Program-made: the position numbers and the translations under genes
Notes under the pieces: model-generated
What the model was told of the DNA's origin: nothing
Databases searched by the model: none
Seen by the model: only the letters and a program-made list of their open reading frames with translations
In this document: in pieces, positions 24,206 through 32,984 of the stretch
Layout of the letters: every line of letters starts with the position of its first letter
Position numbering within the stretch: the stretch's first letter is position 1
NCBI RefSeq assembly: GCF_039534915.1
Contig: NZ_BAAAWE010000001.1
Coordinates: 1,426,001 to 1,490,000 of the forward strand
Length of the DNA stretch: 64,000 nucleotides
DNA from: Streptomyces roseofulvus
Lineage (GTDB): Bacteria > Actinomycetota > Actinomycetes > Streptomycetales > Streptomycetaceae
Direction of reading: 5' to 3'

Positions 24206-24751
24206 GTGGCGCGGGTGCACAAGACCCGAACCCCCGCGCGCCTCCTGGCCGGGGCCGCCGTCGCCGCCGCCCTGACCGGGTGCGTGGCCGTCGACGGGCC
24301 GCCCCCGGCGCCCGCACCGGCCCCGGCGCCCGCCGCCGACCCCGTACGCCCCGTCCAGGACGTGGAGCCGCAGATCGTCCTCCAGGGGCCGGCCCGGGAG
24401 GCGCTGGAAGCGGCCCTCCCGTCCCCGGCGCCCACCGCGGCCCCGCCGCGCGGCGAGACCCGCCGCGCCACCGGCCACGCGGCCGCCCCGTCCCGTACCC
24501 CGTCCCCCGCACCGCCCGCCCGCGCCGACCGGCGCCCTCCGGCGCGGCCCGAGGCGGCCCGGCCCCCGCGGCCTCCGGCGCCCGAGGTGCGGGAGCTGGA
24601 GCGGCTGGCGGAGCAGCTGCGGGAGGCGCCGCCGGTCTCCGGGAAGGACGTGTGCGACCTGGGCGAGCGATACGGGGGCTGGGACCCGGCGAGCGTGCAG
24701 GCGGGGCTCTGCCGGGACACGTACAAGGACCGGGACGGGTACAAGGACTGA
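24206..24751 (+). CDS. Small Pro/Ala-rich lipoprotein
   Basis: 181 residues from GTG 24206 (GTG 24215 is an in-frame alternative). The signal peptide RTPARLLAGAAVAAALTGC ends in the lipobox LTGC. The middle 110 residues are almost all Pro, Ala and Arg and probably span the peptidoglycan. The C-terminal 55 residues (VRELERLAEQLREAPPVSGKDVCDLGERYGGW) have two Cys that may form a disulfide. The fold resembles small secreted Streptomyces proteins with a CDLGE motif, function unknown. Confidence 0.75.
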   Translation: MARVHKTRTPARLLAGAAVAAALTGCVAVDGPPPAPAPAPAPAADPVRPVQDVEPQIVLQGPAREALEAALPSPAPTAAPPRGETRRATGHAAAPSRTPSPAPPARADRRPPARPEAARPPRPPAPEVRELERLAEQLREAPPVSGKDVCDLGERYGGWDPASVQAGLCRDTYKDRDGYKD

Positions 24752-24764
24752 GGGAACCCCGCCC

Positions 24765-25238
24765 TCACCCCTCGCGGAGCCGCCGGTCCAGGTGCTCGAT
24801 CGCGGCCCGGACCCCCCTCCCGTACCGGTCGTCGTCGAGGGCCTCGGAGGCGGCGCGGGCCCGTTCGAGATGGGACCGCGCGGCGTCCGGCCGGCGCAGC
24901 TTGGCGTAGTCGGCGGCGAGGTTGAGGTGGAGCGAGGGATAGAGGGCCCGGAGGGCGGCGGCCGAGTCGTGCGCGGCGAGCCGTCCGTCCTCCAGGCCGT
25001 CGGCGGCGCTGAGGGCGCGCAGGTCCCACGCCAGTTCGGTGTCCGGGTCGTCCTGGGCGTCCGCCAGGTAGTGGGCGAGGGTGCAGCGGTGCAGCGGGTC
25101 CCCGTCGGGGCCGAGCTGCTGCCACAGGACGCCGAGGCGGTTGCGGGCCTCTTCCCGGTCTCCCCCGTGGAGCAGCATCCTGGCCTGCCCGATCCTGGTC
25201 AGGACGGCCTCGTCCGACGTCCGCTGCTGCTCGGTCAC
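24765..25238 (-). CDS. Small TPR-like protein
   Basis: 157 residues from GTG 25238. Helical pairs such as ARMLLHGGDREEARNRLGVLWQQL, ALYPSLHLNLAADYAKLRRPDAARSHLERARAA and AAIEHLDRRLREG resemble TPR units. TPR proteins act as binding scaffolds, and no partner is evident here. It is common in Streptomyces as a hypothetical protein. Confidence 0.7.
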   Translation of the reverse strand: MTEQQRTSDEAVLTRIGQARMLLHGGDREEARNRLGVLWQQLGPDGDPLHRCTLAHYLADAQDDPDTELAWDLRALSAADGLEDGRLAAHDSAAALRALYPSLHLNLAADYAKLRRPDAARSHLERARAASEALDDDRYGRGVRAAIEHLDRRLREG

Positions 25239-25309
25239 CGCGGCCTCCCGGCGCTCGCACTGCGTGGAGGTCCGACGCTAACCGGCCGCGGCCCCGATCC
25301 CGCCGAGGC

Positions 25310-25993
25310 TCAGCCGAGGTCGGGGATGCGCCAGTCGATCGGCTCGTGGCCCTGGGCGGCGACGGCCGCGTCGATCTGGGTGAACGGCTTGGAGCCGAAG
25401 AACTTCTTCGCCGACAGCGGCGAGGGGTGCGCGCCCTTCACCACGACGTGCCGCTCCTCGTCGATGAGGGGGAGCTTCTTCTGGGCGTAGTTGCCCCAGA
25501 GGACGAAGACGGCGGGGTCAGGCCGGGAGGCGACGGCCGTGATGACGGCGTCGGTGAACTTCTCCCAGCCCTTGCCCTTGTGCGAGTTCGCCTCGCCGGC
25601 GCGGACGGTCAGGACCGCGTTGAGCAGCAGGACGCCCTGCTCGGCCCACGGCATCAGATAGCCGTTGTCCGGGATCGGGTGGCCGAGCTCGGCCTGCATC
25701 TCCTTGTAGATGTTCCGCAGCGACGGCGGGGTCTTCACGCCGGGGCGGACGGAGAAGCACAGGCCGTGGCCCTGGCCCTCGCCGTGGTACGGGTCCTGAC
25801 CCAGGATCAGGACCTTCACCTTGTCGTACGGGGTGGCGGACAGGGCCGCGAAGACCTCGTCCTTCGGCGGGTAGACCGGCCCGGCGGCCCGCTCCTGCTC
25901 GACGAACTCGGTCAGCTGCGCGAAGTACGGCTTGGCCAGCTCCTCGCCGAGGACGCCCCGCCAGGACTCGGGCAGCATGTTGATGTCGGTCAC
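25310..25993 (-). CDS. ung: Uracil-DNA glycosylase, family 1
   Basis: 227 residues from GTG 25993 (VTDINMLPESWRGVL). The family signatures are VLILGQDPYHGEGQGHGLCFSV, holding the catalytic Asp in GQDPYHG, and KGAHPSPLSAKKFFG, holding the catalytic His in HPSPLS. Ung removes uracil from DNA as the first step of base excision repair. A CCGGTAGG/CCTACCGG dyad lies 30 nt upstream of the start. Confidence 0.95.
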   Translation of the reverse strand: MTDINMLPESWRGVLGEELAKPYFAQLTEFVEQERAAGPVYPPKDEVFAALSATPYDKVKVLILGQDPYHGEGQGHGLCFSVRPGVKTPPSLRNIYKEMQAELGHPIPDNGYLMPWAEQGVLLLNAVLTVRAGEANSHKGKGWEKFTDAVITAVASRPDPAVFVLWGNYAQKKLPLIDEERHVVVKGAHPSPLSAKKFFGSKPFTQIDAAVAAQGHEPIDWRIPDLG

Positions 25994-26022
25994 GGTCCAC
26001 AACCTCCGGTGGTTCGGCAGTT

Positions 26023-26064
26023 CCGGTAGGGAACCTACCGGGGCCCACTGACAGCGGGCCCCGG
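26023..26064. terminator. Two hairpins between ung and the solute-binding protein gene
   Basis: CCGGTAGG (26023-26030) pairs with CCTACCGG (26034-26041), and CCGGGGCCC (26038-26046) pairs with GGGCCCCGG (26056-26064). They lie just beyond the stop of the leftward solute-binding protein gene. The second is a good terminator, and the first may be a regulatory dyad of ung. Confidence 0.6.
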
Positions 26065-26083
26065 CGGCCTCCGGTACCGGCGT

Positions 26084-27664
26084 CTACCAGCTGGCCCGGC
26101 GGTGCAGCTCCCACAGCTGCATGACGGTCTGCGGGTCGAGCGCGCGCTCGCCGCCGCCGATGTCCTCGCGGGCCGCGATGTACAGCTTGCCCTGCCACAG
26201 GGGCAGCAGCCGGACGTCCTCGACCATGATCGACTGCGCTTCCTCGAACTCGTCGGCGACGGCTCCGCGGTCGCTCTCGCGGCGCGACTTGGGCAGCAGC
26301 TCGTCGGTGATCCGCGGGCTCAGGTAGGGCGTGCCGAGGACGTTCTTCTTGCCGAGGAAGGGGGCGACGAAGTTGTCCGGGTCCGGGAAGTCCGGGAACC
26401 ATCCGCGGCCGAAGACGGGGTACTCGCCCTGCTGGTAGGCGGCCTGGTACTCGGTCCACGGCTTGCCCTGGACGGTGACCTTGAACAGGCCGGACGCCTC
26501 CAGCTGGCGCTTCAGCTCGGCGAACTCGGCGGCCGTCGAGGAGCCGTACCGGTCCGTCGTGTACCAGAAGCTGAGCTCGACCTTCTCGGTGATGCCGGCC
26601 TCGCGCAGGATCTTCTTCGCCTTGGCCTTGTCGGGGTGGCCGTAGGTGTCGAAGAACTTGGTGGTGTGGGCGGCGATGCCCTTGGGGACCATCGAGTACA
26701 GCGGCTCGGCGGTGCCCCGGTAGACCTTGCTGACCAGTTCGTCGCGGTCGACGACCTGGGCGACGGCCCGGCGGACGGCCGGGTCGGCGACGGACTCGTC
26801 CTGGGTGTTGAAGACCAGGTAGCGGATGTCGGCGCCGGTGGACTCGACGAGCTGGAGGCCCTTGTTCGCCTGGTCGTCGTCCTGGAGCGAGGTCACCTCC
26901 TCGGCGGTCAGACCGCGGTAGGTGGCGTCGATCTCCTCGTCGCGCAGCGCCTTGACCATCGCCTCCGACTCGTCGAAGTACTTGATGGTCACGCCGCCGT
27001 TCTTGCGGTCGGCGAAGCCCTTGTAGTTCGGGTTGCGGGACAGCTCGGCCTGCTTGCGCACCTCGTAGCCGTCCAGCACGTAGGGGCCGGAGCCGGCGAT
27101 CTTGCCGTCCTGCTTGCGGAGCTGGTCGGCCGGGTACTCGGCCGGGTCCACGATCGACATCGCCGGGGTGGCGAGGACGAAGGGGAAGGTGGCGTCGGCC
27201 TTGTTGAGCTTGAAGACGACCGTGCGGTCGCCGACCGTCTCGATGGTGTCGAGCGAGCCGAGCATGCCGTTGGGGCCGCCCTCGGCGTCGATCGTGCGGA
27301 TGCGCTCGATCGAGTACTGCACGGCCTTGGCGTCGAGCTTGTGGCCGTTGGAGAACGTGAGCCCCTCGAGAAGCGTGCACTCGAAGACCCGGCTGGACGT
27401 GTCGGTGAATTTGCATTCGGCCGCGTCCGGCTTCGGCGTGGTGCTTCCCGTGGGGAAGCTCATCAGGGTCTGGTAGACGTTCCTGAAAAGCTCCCAGGAA
27501 CTGTCCCAGGAAGCCGCGGGATCGAGCGTCGTGGGAGAACTCGTCGTCCCGATCGTGATCCTCTGCTCCCCGGCGGACTCGGTATCCGAGAAAACACCGC
27601 ATCCGGATACCAGGGATATGGACGCAAGGGCTGCAGCGGCCTGCAGACTCGTCCGGTTGAACAC
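26084..27664 (-). CDS. ABC transporter substrate-binding lipoprotein (SBP_bac_5, oligopeptide/nickel type)
   Basis: 526 residues. The start is GTG 27664 rather than 27670, because GAGGAG at 27672-27677 lies 7 nt from the former and only 1 nt from the latter. The signal ends in the lipobox VSGCG. ITIGTTSSPTTLDPAASWDSS, GLTFSNGHKLDAKAVQYSIERI and the PDFPDPDNFVAPF/GTPYLSPRITDELL region match the dipeptide/oligopeptide binding family. No permease or ATPase gene is adjacent, so it works with components elsewhere or as an orphan sensor. Confidence 0.88.
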   Translation of the reverse strand: MFNRTSLQAAAALASISLVSGCGVFSDTESAGEQRITIGTTSSPTTLDPAASWDSSWELFRNVYQTLMSFPTGSTTPKPDAAECKFTDTSSRVFECTLLEGLTFSNGHKLDAKAVQYSIERIRTIDAEGGPNGMLGSLDTIETVGDRTVVFKLNKADATFPFVLATPAMSIVDPAEYPADQLRKQDGKIAGSGPYVLDGYEVRKQAELSRNPNYKGFADRKNGGVTIKYFDESEAMVKALRDEEIDATYRGLTAEEVTSLQDDDQANKGLQLVESTGADIRYLVFNTQDESVADPAVRRAVAQVVDRDELVSKVYRGTAEPLYSMVPKGIAAHTTKFFDTYGHPDKAKAKKILREAGITEKVELSFWYTTDRYGSSTAAEFAELKRQLEASGLFKVTVQGKPWTEYQAAYQQGEYPVFGRGWFPDFPDPDNFVAPFLGKKNVLGTPYLSPRITDELLPKSRRESDRGAVADEFEEAQSIMVEDVRLLPLWQGKLYIAAREDIGGGERALDPQTVMQLWELHRRASW

Positions 27665-27812
27665 GTGCACGCTCCTCGTTCAGCCTGGGGTCGGCCGACG
27701 ATACCGCAGTACCCCGCCAGGTCAATGGGTGAGCCCGGCGGGGCACTTGAGACGATCGATAGGCAACCGGGGCCAATCCGGACAGGAAATCCGGAGAGTG
27801 TCCGGTTATCGG

Positions 27813-28580
27813 TCACCCGACTCCGGCGTTCAGGAAAATGCCCCCGTCGACGACCAGCGTCTGACCGGTGATCCATCCCGCCTGGTCCGAGGTCAGGAAG
27901 GCGGCGGCGCCCCCGATGTCCTCCGGGACGCCCAGCCGGCCCATCGGGTAGGCGGCGGCCGCCTCGGCCTCCCGGCCCTCGTAGAGCGCCTGCGCGAATT
28001 TCGTCTTCACGACGGCCGGCGCGATGGCGTTGACCCGGACCACCGGCGCGAATTCGTGCGCGAGCTGCTGGGTCAGATTGATCAGGGCGGCCTTGCTGAC
28101 CCCGTACGCCCCGATGAAGGGAGAGGCGGAGATTCCGGCGACGGAGGCGATGTTCACGATCGCGCCGCCGTTCTCCTTCTGCCAGGCGTGCCAGGTCCGC
28201 TGCGCGAATCCGAGCGCCGAGACGACATTCGTCTCGAACACCTTTCTCGCCACGTCCAGATCGAGGTCCGCGATGGGCCCGAAGACCGGATTCGTACCGG
28301 CGTTGTTCACCAGGTGGTCGACGCGGCCGAAGGCGTCCATCGCGGCCGCCACGGCGGCGGCCTGGTGGGCGGGGTCGTGGGCCTTGCCCGCCACCCCGAC
28401 GGCCCGGTCGGCCCCGAGGCGCTCCACGGCCTCCTTGAGGGCGTCCTCGCCGCGCCCGGTGATGACGACCCGGTCGCCGCGGGCGACGAGCGCCTCGGCG
28501 ATGCCGTAGCCGATGCCCCGGCTGGCGCCGGTGACGAGTGCGACCTTGCCGGAGAGCTCCGGCAGCTGCTGTGCGGTCAT
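27813..28580 (-). CDS. SDR-family oxidoreductase
   Basis: 255 residues. The TGASRGIG cofactor motif (residues 17-24), NNAG (about 92-95), catalytic Ser of NIASVAG and YxxxK (YGVSK) are all present, as in classical SDRs acting on 3-hydroxyacyl or steroid substrates. It lies 28 bp downstream of the FabG-like gene in the same operon, so both probably act in one lipid or steroid oxidation step. Confidence 0.88.
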   Translation of the reverse strand: MTAQQLPELSGKVALVTGASRGIGYGIAEALVARGDRVVITGRGEDALKEAVERLGADRAVGVAGKAHDPAHQAAAVAAAMDAFGRVDHLVNNAGTNPVFGPIADLDLDVARKVFETNVVSALGFAQRTWHAWQKENGGAIVNIASVAGISASPFIGAYGVSKAALINLTQQLAHEFAPVVRVNAIAPAVVKTKFAQALYEGREAEAAAAYPMGRLGVPEDIGGAAAFLTSDQAGWITGQTLVVDGGIFLNAGVG

Positions 28581-28608
28581 CCCGCGCTCCCTCTCTCGCC
28601 GTGCCGGG

Positions 28609-29370
28609 TCAGTTGAGCGGGCCGCCGGCCACGTACATGACCTGGCCGGAGACGAAGCCGGCGTCGTCGCCCGTGAAGAAGGCGATGGCGTTGGCGACGT
28701 CCTCGGGGCGGCCGACCCGCTGCACCGGGATCATGGAGGCGGCGGCGGCCTGGAACTCCTCGAAGCCCATGCCGACCCGCTCGGCGGTCTGGGCGGTCAT
28801 CTCGGTGACGATGAAGCCGGGGGCGACGGCGTTGGCGGTGACGCCGAACTTGCCGAGCTCCTTGGCGAGGGTCTTGGTGAAGCCCTGGAGGCCGGCCTTG
28901 ACCGCGGAGTAGTTGGCCTGGCCGCGGTTGCCGAGCGCCGAGGAGGAGGAGAGCGAGACGATCCGGCCGAAGCCCGCGTCCACCATGTGCTTCTGGCATG
29001 CCTTCGCCATCAGGAAGGCGCCCTTGAGGTGCACGTTCATGACCAGGTCCCAGTCGGACTCGGACATCTTGAAGAGCAGGTTGTCGCGGAGCACGCCGGC
29101 GTTGTTGACGAGGATCGTCGGCGCGCCGAGCTCGGCGGCGACGCGGGCGACCGCGGCCTCCACCTGGGCGCCGTCGGAGACGTCGCAACCCACCGCGAGG
29201 GCGCGGCCGCCGGCCGCGGTGATCTTCTCGACGGTGTCCTTGCACGCCGCCTCGTCGAGGTCGAGGACGGCGACGGCGCGGCCCTCGGCCGCGAGGCGGA
29301 TCGCGGTGGCGGCTCCGATGCCCCGTGCGGCACCGGTGACGACGGCTACGCGCTGCTCGGTGGTGGACAT
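28609..29370 (-). CDS. FabG-like 3-oxoacyl reductase / SDR
   Basis: 253 residues. VVTGAARGIGAATAIRLA (10-27), NNAGVLRDNLL, the catalytic Ser in LSSSSALGN and YSAVKAG (YxxxK) identify a classical SDR. The motif VMNVHLKGAFLMAKACQKHM is typical of actinobacterial FabG4-like enzymes, which reduce or oxidise 3-ketoacyl-CoA/ACP. It is the first gene of a two-gene operon with a recognisable promoter. Confidence 0.9.
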   Translation of the reverse strand: MSTTEQRVAVVTGAARGIGAATAIRLAAEGRAVAVLDLDEAACKDTVEKITAAGGRALAVGCDVSDGAQVEAAVARVAAELGAPTILVNNAGVLRDNLLFKMSESDWDLVMNVHLKGAFLMAKACQKHMVDAGFGRIVSLSSSSALGNRGQANYSAVKAGLQGFTKTLAKELGKFGVTANAVAPGFIVTEMTAQTAERVGMGFEEFQAAAASMIPVQRVGRPEDVANAIAFFTGDDAGFVSGQVMYVAGGPLN

Positions 29371-29422
29371 GGTTGCTTCTCCTCGCCCTCAGGGTTCCCG
29401 GGCTCTCTCCCGGGCTCATGAG

Positions 29423-29480
29423 CGACCGCTTAGTATCGACCGCAGGACGAGACGCTAGAAGCCCTGGCACCCGGTGTCAA
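29423..29480 (-). promoter_or_regulatory. Sigma-70 type promoter and CGACCGC direct repeats of the SDR operon
   Basis: On the minus strand TTGACA (complement of 29475-29480) is followed after 17 bp by TAGCGT (complement of 29452-29457), a textbook -35/-10 pair. The transcript would start near 29445. CGACCGC repeated at 29423-29429 and 29437-29443 (14-bp period) lies just downstream, suggesting a roadblock operator for an unlinked repressor. Confidence 0.65.
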
Positions 29481-29537
29481 CGGCCCACCGGGTGCACCCT
29501 GTCACTCCGTCGTCACACGGCGGACGGGCGGCGTCCC

Positions 29538-29921
29538 CTACCGGACCAGGAGATCGAGCAGGCGTTCCACCTCGGCCTCGGGGTCACCGGTCAGGCCGGT
29601 GTGGACCGGGCCCGGCTGGACCACCGTGGAGCGCGGCGCGATCAGCCAGCGGAACCGCCGGCCGGCGTCGTCACCGGCCGCCTGGCCGGCCGCGTCGCCG
29701 CCCAGGCAGACGCCCTCCACGGCGCGGAGCGCCGCGCGGACGCCCGTGACGTCGGCGGCCGGGTCGAGCGCGGCCAGTTTGGCCTCGTCGAGGTGGGTGC
29801 GGGCGGCGACGAAGGAGCGGGCCCGGCAGTAGACGACCACGCCCGCGTTGAAGCACTCGCCGCGCTCGACGCGCGGCACCACGCGCAGCAGCGCGTACTC
29901 GAAGACATCGCGGTCGGTCAC
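29538..29921 (-). CDS. DUF3037 family protein
   Basis: 127 residues from GTG 29921, whose GTGA overlaps the stop of the HipA-like gene by 4 nt. FEYALLRVVPRVERGECFNAGVVVYCR is the DUF3037 signature, and RFRWLIAPRSTVVQPGPVHTGLTGDPE is typical of its C-terminal half. The family is nearly always paired with HipA-like kinases. Its biochemical role is unknown. Confidence 0.85.
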   Translation of the reverse strand: MTDRDVFEYALLRVVPRVERGECFNAGVVVYCRARSFVAARTHLDEAKLAALDPAADVTGVRAALRAVEGVCLGGDAAGQAAGDDAGRRFRWLIAPRSTVVQPGPVHTGLTGDPEAEVERLLDLLVR

Positions 29922-30757
29922 GTGGTGCTGTCCTTCTGAGCGGGGCGGGGGGCGAGGCGTTCGGCGAGCCAGCCGGGCGGCTGCTGCGGTCGGCGTTCGG
30001 TGCGCGGACCGAGGGTGATCCGCTCGTGGATGGTGGCCGCGCGCGGCAGCAGCGCCTCCACGTAGGCGGCGCGCACCGCGTCGGTGGAGTCGAAGCCGGG
30101 CTCCTCCACCAGCCATGCGTCGGGCACGTCGGCGGCGACCTCGTCCAGCAGCTCCCGGGTGACGAGCGGGGCCAGCTCGGCGGCGGCCGCCGCGACGTCC
30201 GGGGCGAAGGGGGCGAGGGCGTGGTCGGAGGCGTCGTACGGCTTCGCGGCGGAGGCGGCGGCCCCCGGCCAGTTGTGGTGCCAGATCATGGTGGCGCCGT
30301 GGTCGATCAGCCACAGGTCGCCGTGCCAGACGAGCATGTTCGGGTTGCGCCAGGAGCGGTCGACGTTGTTGATGACCGCGTCGAACCACACGACCTTCCC
30401 GGCCTCCGCCGGGTCCACCTCGTACGCCAGCGGGTCGAAGCCCAGCGAGCCGGGCAGGAAGTCCATGCCGAGGTTGAGCCCGCCGCTCGCCTTGAGCAGC
30501 TCCTGCACCTCCTGGTCGGGCTCGGAGAGCCCGATGACCGGGTCGAGCTGGAGGGTGACCAGCTCGGGCACGCGCAGCCCGAGCCGCCGGGCGAGCTGCC
30601 CGCAGATCACCTCGGCGACGAGGGTCTTGCGGCCCTGACCGGCGCCGGTGAATTTCATGACATACGTGCCGAGATCGTCGGCCTCGACGATCCCCGGGAG
30701 CGATCCGCCCTCGCGCAAGGGCGTGACGTAGCGGGTCGCCGTCACTTCGGTAAGCAT
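29918..30757 (-). CDS. HipA-like kinase-fold protein paired with DUF3037
   Basis: 279 residues. YVMKFTGAGQGRKTLVAEVICGQLARRLGL carries the ATP-site Lys (MKF). WFDAVINNVDRSWRNPNMLVWHGDLWLIDHGATMIWH holds the catalytic N-x-D-R-x-x-x-N motif and DHG metal site of the HipA/PI3K-like fold. In persistence toxins this fold phosphorylates GltX. Here no HTH antitoxin is present, but a DUF3037 protein follows with a 4-nt overlap, a conserved pair not known to be a toxin-antitoxin system. Confidence 0.85.
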   Translation of the reverse strand: MLTEVTATRYVTPLREGGSLPGIVEADDLGTYVMKFTGAGQGRKTLVAEVICGQLARRLGLRVPELVTLQLDPVIGLSEPDQEVQELLKASGGLNLGMDFLPGSLGFDPLAYEVDPAEAGKVVWFDAVINNVDRSWRNPNMLVWHGDLWLIDHGATMIWHHNWPGAAASAAKPYDASDHALAPFAPDVAAAAAELAPLVTRELLDEVAADVPDAWLVEEPGFDSTDAVRAAYVEALLPRAATIHERITLGPRTERRPQQPPGWLAERLAPRPAQKDSTT

Positions 30758-30897
30758 CCGCCCAGGCTATCGATCCGCCGAGGCCGCGCGGCCCGCGCGA
30801 CGGCGGGCGGGCGAACCGGGAACGGGGAGGCCGGCCGCGCGGGGACGTGGCGGACGGGCGTGAGCCGGGGCGGACCGGTGTGCGCCGGGTCGACCCC

Positions 30898-30954
30898 GGA
30901 GAGCCGTGTCGTATCCGGAGAGGCGTGTCGAATCCGGAGAGCCGTGTCGAATCC
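30898..30954. repeat. 19-bp tandem repeat x3 upstream of the decarboxylase gene
   Basis: GGAGAGCCGTGTCGTATCC (30898-30916), GGAGAGGCGTGTCGAATCC (30917-30935) and GGAGAGCCGTGTCGAATCC (30936-30954) are adjacent copies differing at two positions. They lie 143 bp upstream of the decarboxylase start, in a 339-bp region (30758-31096) with no gene. They may be repeated operators or a slippage product. Confidence 0.85.
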
Positions 30955-31096
30955 GGAGAAGGGGGCAGGCGCGGGAGGAGCGACGCGGTGCCGCGCCCGA
31001 CGCGCGGCGCCCGTGCCCCCTGTGACGTCCCGACCACGGCCACGCGCCGCGGGAGCAGGGCCCGGCAAGGACCTCCGACGACGCCTGCGAGGAGCC

Positions 31097-32569
31097 ATGG
31101 ACCACTCACGCGCACCCGTACTCGACGCCCTGGAGCACTTCCGCGCCCGCGGAGACGTCGTCTTCGGTCCGCCGGGCCACAAACAGGGGCGGGGCGTCGA
31201 TCCCCGGGTGGCCGACGTCCTCGGCCTCGGCGTCTTCCGCGCGGACGTGCTCCTGCTCAACGGTCTCGACGACCGGCGCGAGTCGCAGGGGGTCCTGGAA
31301 CAGGCGCAGGAGCTGATGGCCGACGCCGTCGGCGCCGAGCGCGCCTTCTTCTCGACCTGCGGCAGCTCCCTGTCGGTGAAGACGGCGATGCTGGCCGCCG
31401 CCGGTCCCGGTGAGAAACTGCTGCTCTCGCGCAACGCCCACAAGTCGGTGATCGCCGCCGTGGTGGTGAACGGCGTGGAGCCGATCTGGGTGCACCCCAA
31501 GTTCGACGCCGCGCGCCATCTCGCCCACCCCCCGGAGCCCGACGACGTCCGCCGCCGGCTCGCGGAGCACCCCGACGCCAAGGGCATGATCCTGATCACC
31601 CCCACCGACTGGGGCACGTGCGCCGACATCCGGGGCGTCGCCCGCGCCTGCCACGAGGCCGACGTACCGCTCGTCGTCGACGAGGCGTGGGGCGCCCACC
31701 TGCCGTTCCACCCGGACCTGCCCGCGTGGGGGATCGACGCCGAGGCGGATCTCGTCGTCACCAGCGTCCACAAGATGGGCGGGGCGATCGAGCAGAGCTC
31801 CGTCTTCCACCTCCAGTACGACCGGATCAGCCCGGAGGCGCTCAAGCAGCGCGAGGACCTGCTCGGGACGACGAGCTCGTCGACGCTCGTCTACGCGACG
31901 CTGGACGGCTGGCGCCGGCAGATGGTGGAGCACGGCCGGGAACTGCTCGACGGGGCGCTGCGCCGCGCCGAACGGCTGCGCGCTGCCGTCGACGACCTGG
32001 ACGGCCTGGTGCCGATGGGCGGCGAGGTGGTCGAGGAGGGCCACGCGGCGGCGTACGACCCGCTGAAGATCGTCGTCGACGTGCGGCAGCTCGGCATCAG
32101 CGGCATGCGGGCGGCCGAGTGGCTGCGCGCCGAACGCCATGTCGACGTGGGCAGTTCGGACACCTGCCGGATCAGCGCCTCGATCACCCACGCCGACGAC
32201 GACGAGACGGAGTCCGTACTCCTGGAGGCTCTGCGCGCGCTCGTCGCGGCGGCCGGGAGCATCGAGCCCGGGCCGCCGGTGCGGCTGCCGGACCCTCCGG
32301 CGCTGGAACTGGAACAGGCCCGACTGCCCCGGGACGCCTTCTTCGGCGAGGCGGAGCACGTGGCGCGCGAGAAGGCGCCCGGTCGCATCGCGGCGGAGAC
32401 CGTCACCCCGTACCCGCCCGGCGTCCCGGTGATCGCCCCCGGTGAGGTGATCACCGCCGAGGTCGTGGAGTACCTGCGCAGCGGCGTGGAGCACGGGATG
32501 CTCATCCCCGACGCGGCCGACCCGTCCCTCGACACCTTCCGCGTCGTCGCCCGGGGAGCGGAGGGCTGA
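31097..32569 (+). CDS. Orn/Lys/Arg decarboxylase-family PLP enzyme
   Basis: 490 residues from ATG 31097, with GAGGAGCC close upstream. GPPGHKQGRGVDP, FFSTCGSSLSVKTAMLA, RNAHKSVIAA, VVDEAWGAHLPFHPDLP and TSVHKMGGAIEQSS (Lys of the PLP Schiff base) are the group III fold I decarboxylase motifs. The C-terminal domain has TPYPPGVPVIAPGEVI. It would make a diamine from ornithine, lysine or arginine in the cytoplasm; the exact substrate cannot be told. It is followed by a strong bidirectional terminator. Confidence 0.92.
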   Translation: MDHSRAPVLDALEHFRARGDVVFGPPGHKQGRGVDPRVADVLGLGVFRADVLLLNGLDDRRESQGVLEQAQELMADAVGAERAFFSTCGSSLSVKTAMLAAAGPGEKLLLSRNAHKSVIAAVVVNGVEPIWVHPKFDAARHLAHPPEPDDVRRRLAEHPDAKGMILITPTDWGTCADIRGVARACHEADVPLVVDEAWGAHLPFHPDLPAWGIDAEADLVVTSVHKMGGAIEQSSVFHLQYDRISPEALKQREDLLGTTSSSTLVYATLDGWRRQMVEHGRELLDGALRRAERLRAAVDDLDGLVPMGGEVVEEGHAAAYDPLKIVVDVRQLGISGMRAAEWLRAERHVDVGSSDTCRISASITHADDDETESVLLEALRALVAAAGSIEPGPPVRLPDPPALELEQARLPRDAFFGEAEHVAREKAPGRIAAETVTPYPPGVPVIAPGEVITAEVVEYLRSGVEHGMLIPDAADPSLDTFRVVARGAEG

Positions 32570-32591
32570 AGCCCCGGCCCCCACGGGTACG

Positions 32592-32625
32592 CCCCGGCCC
32601 ACCGGCGGATGCCGGTGGGCCGGGG
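32592..32625. terminator. Bidirectional terminator after the decarboxylase
   Basis: CCCCGGCCCACCGGC (32592-32606) pairs with GCCGGTGGGCCGGGG (32611-32625) over 15 bp with a GGAT loop. It serves the decarboxylase and the convergent small gene. Confidence 0.88.
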
Positions 32626-32652
32626 GCGTACCGAAGGTTCGGGCCGACGGGC

Positions 32653-32859
32653 TCAGGTATCGGTCTCCGGCGCTTCGCGCTGGTCGGGAGGGGTTCCGCC
32701 GCCCTCGCCGCCGCCGCGTTCGCCCTTGTCCGTGCCGTGCGGCCTGCCTCGGCTCCGGCGCGGCTCCTCGGCCGCGCCGGCCTTGAGCGACGCGCTGTCC
32801 TGCGGTGTGCCGGCGCCCCGGCCGCTGCGCCGCTGCTCGGGTTGCTGCGGGTTGCCCAT
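32653..32859 (-). CDS. Small disordered hydrophilic protein
   Basis: 68 residues, starting MGNPQQPEQRRSGRGAGTPQ. AGGAGG lies 6 nt before the ATG on the minus strand. It is rich in Gly, Arg, Glu and Pro with no hydrophobic segment, and looks like the small intrinsically disordered proteins often seen in Streptomyces. No function is known. Confidence 0.55.
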   Translation of the reverse strand: MGNPQQPEQRRSGRGAGTPQDSASLKAGAAEEPRRSRGRPHGTDKGERGGGEGGGTPPDQREAPETDT

Positions 32860-32984
32860 GGTGGCCTCCTGTCATTCACGTCGGGCGGGTCGCTAGGCGT
32901 GTGACCGGCCGGGGACGATTCATGCGCCGCGCCCCGGACGTGCCGCCGCCCCTCGTACGCCGGCCCCTCGTACGCCGCCGTCCC

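Noticed and set aside
29918..30757. Classical HipBA toxin-antitoxin pair
   Set aside because: There is no HipB helix-turn-helix gene; the neighbour is DUF3037.
30898..30954. CRISPR-like repeats
   Set aside because: The 19-bp units have no spacers between them.
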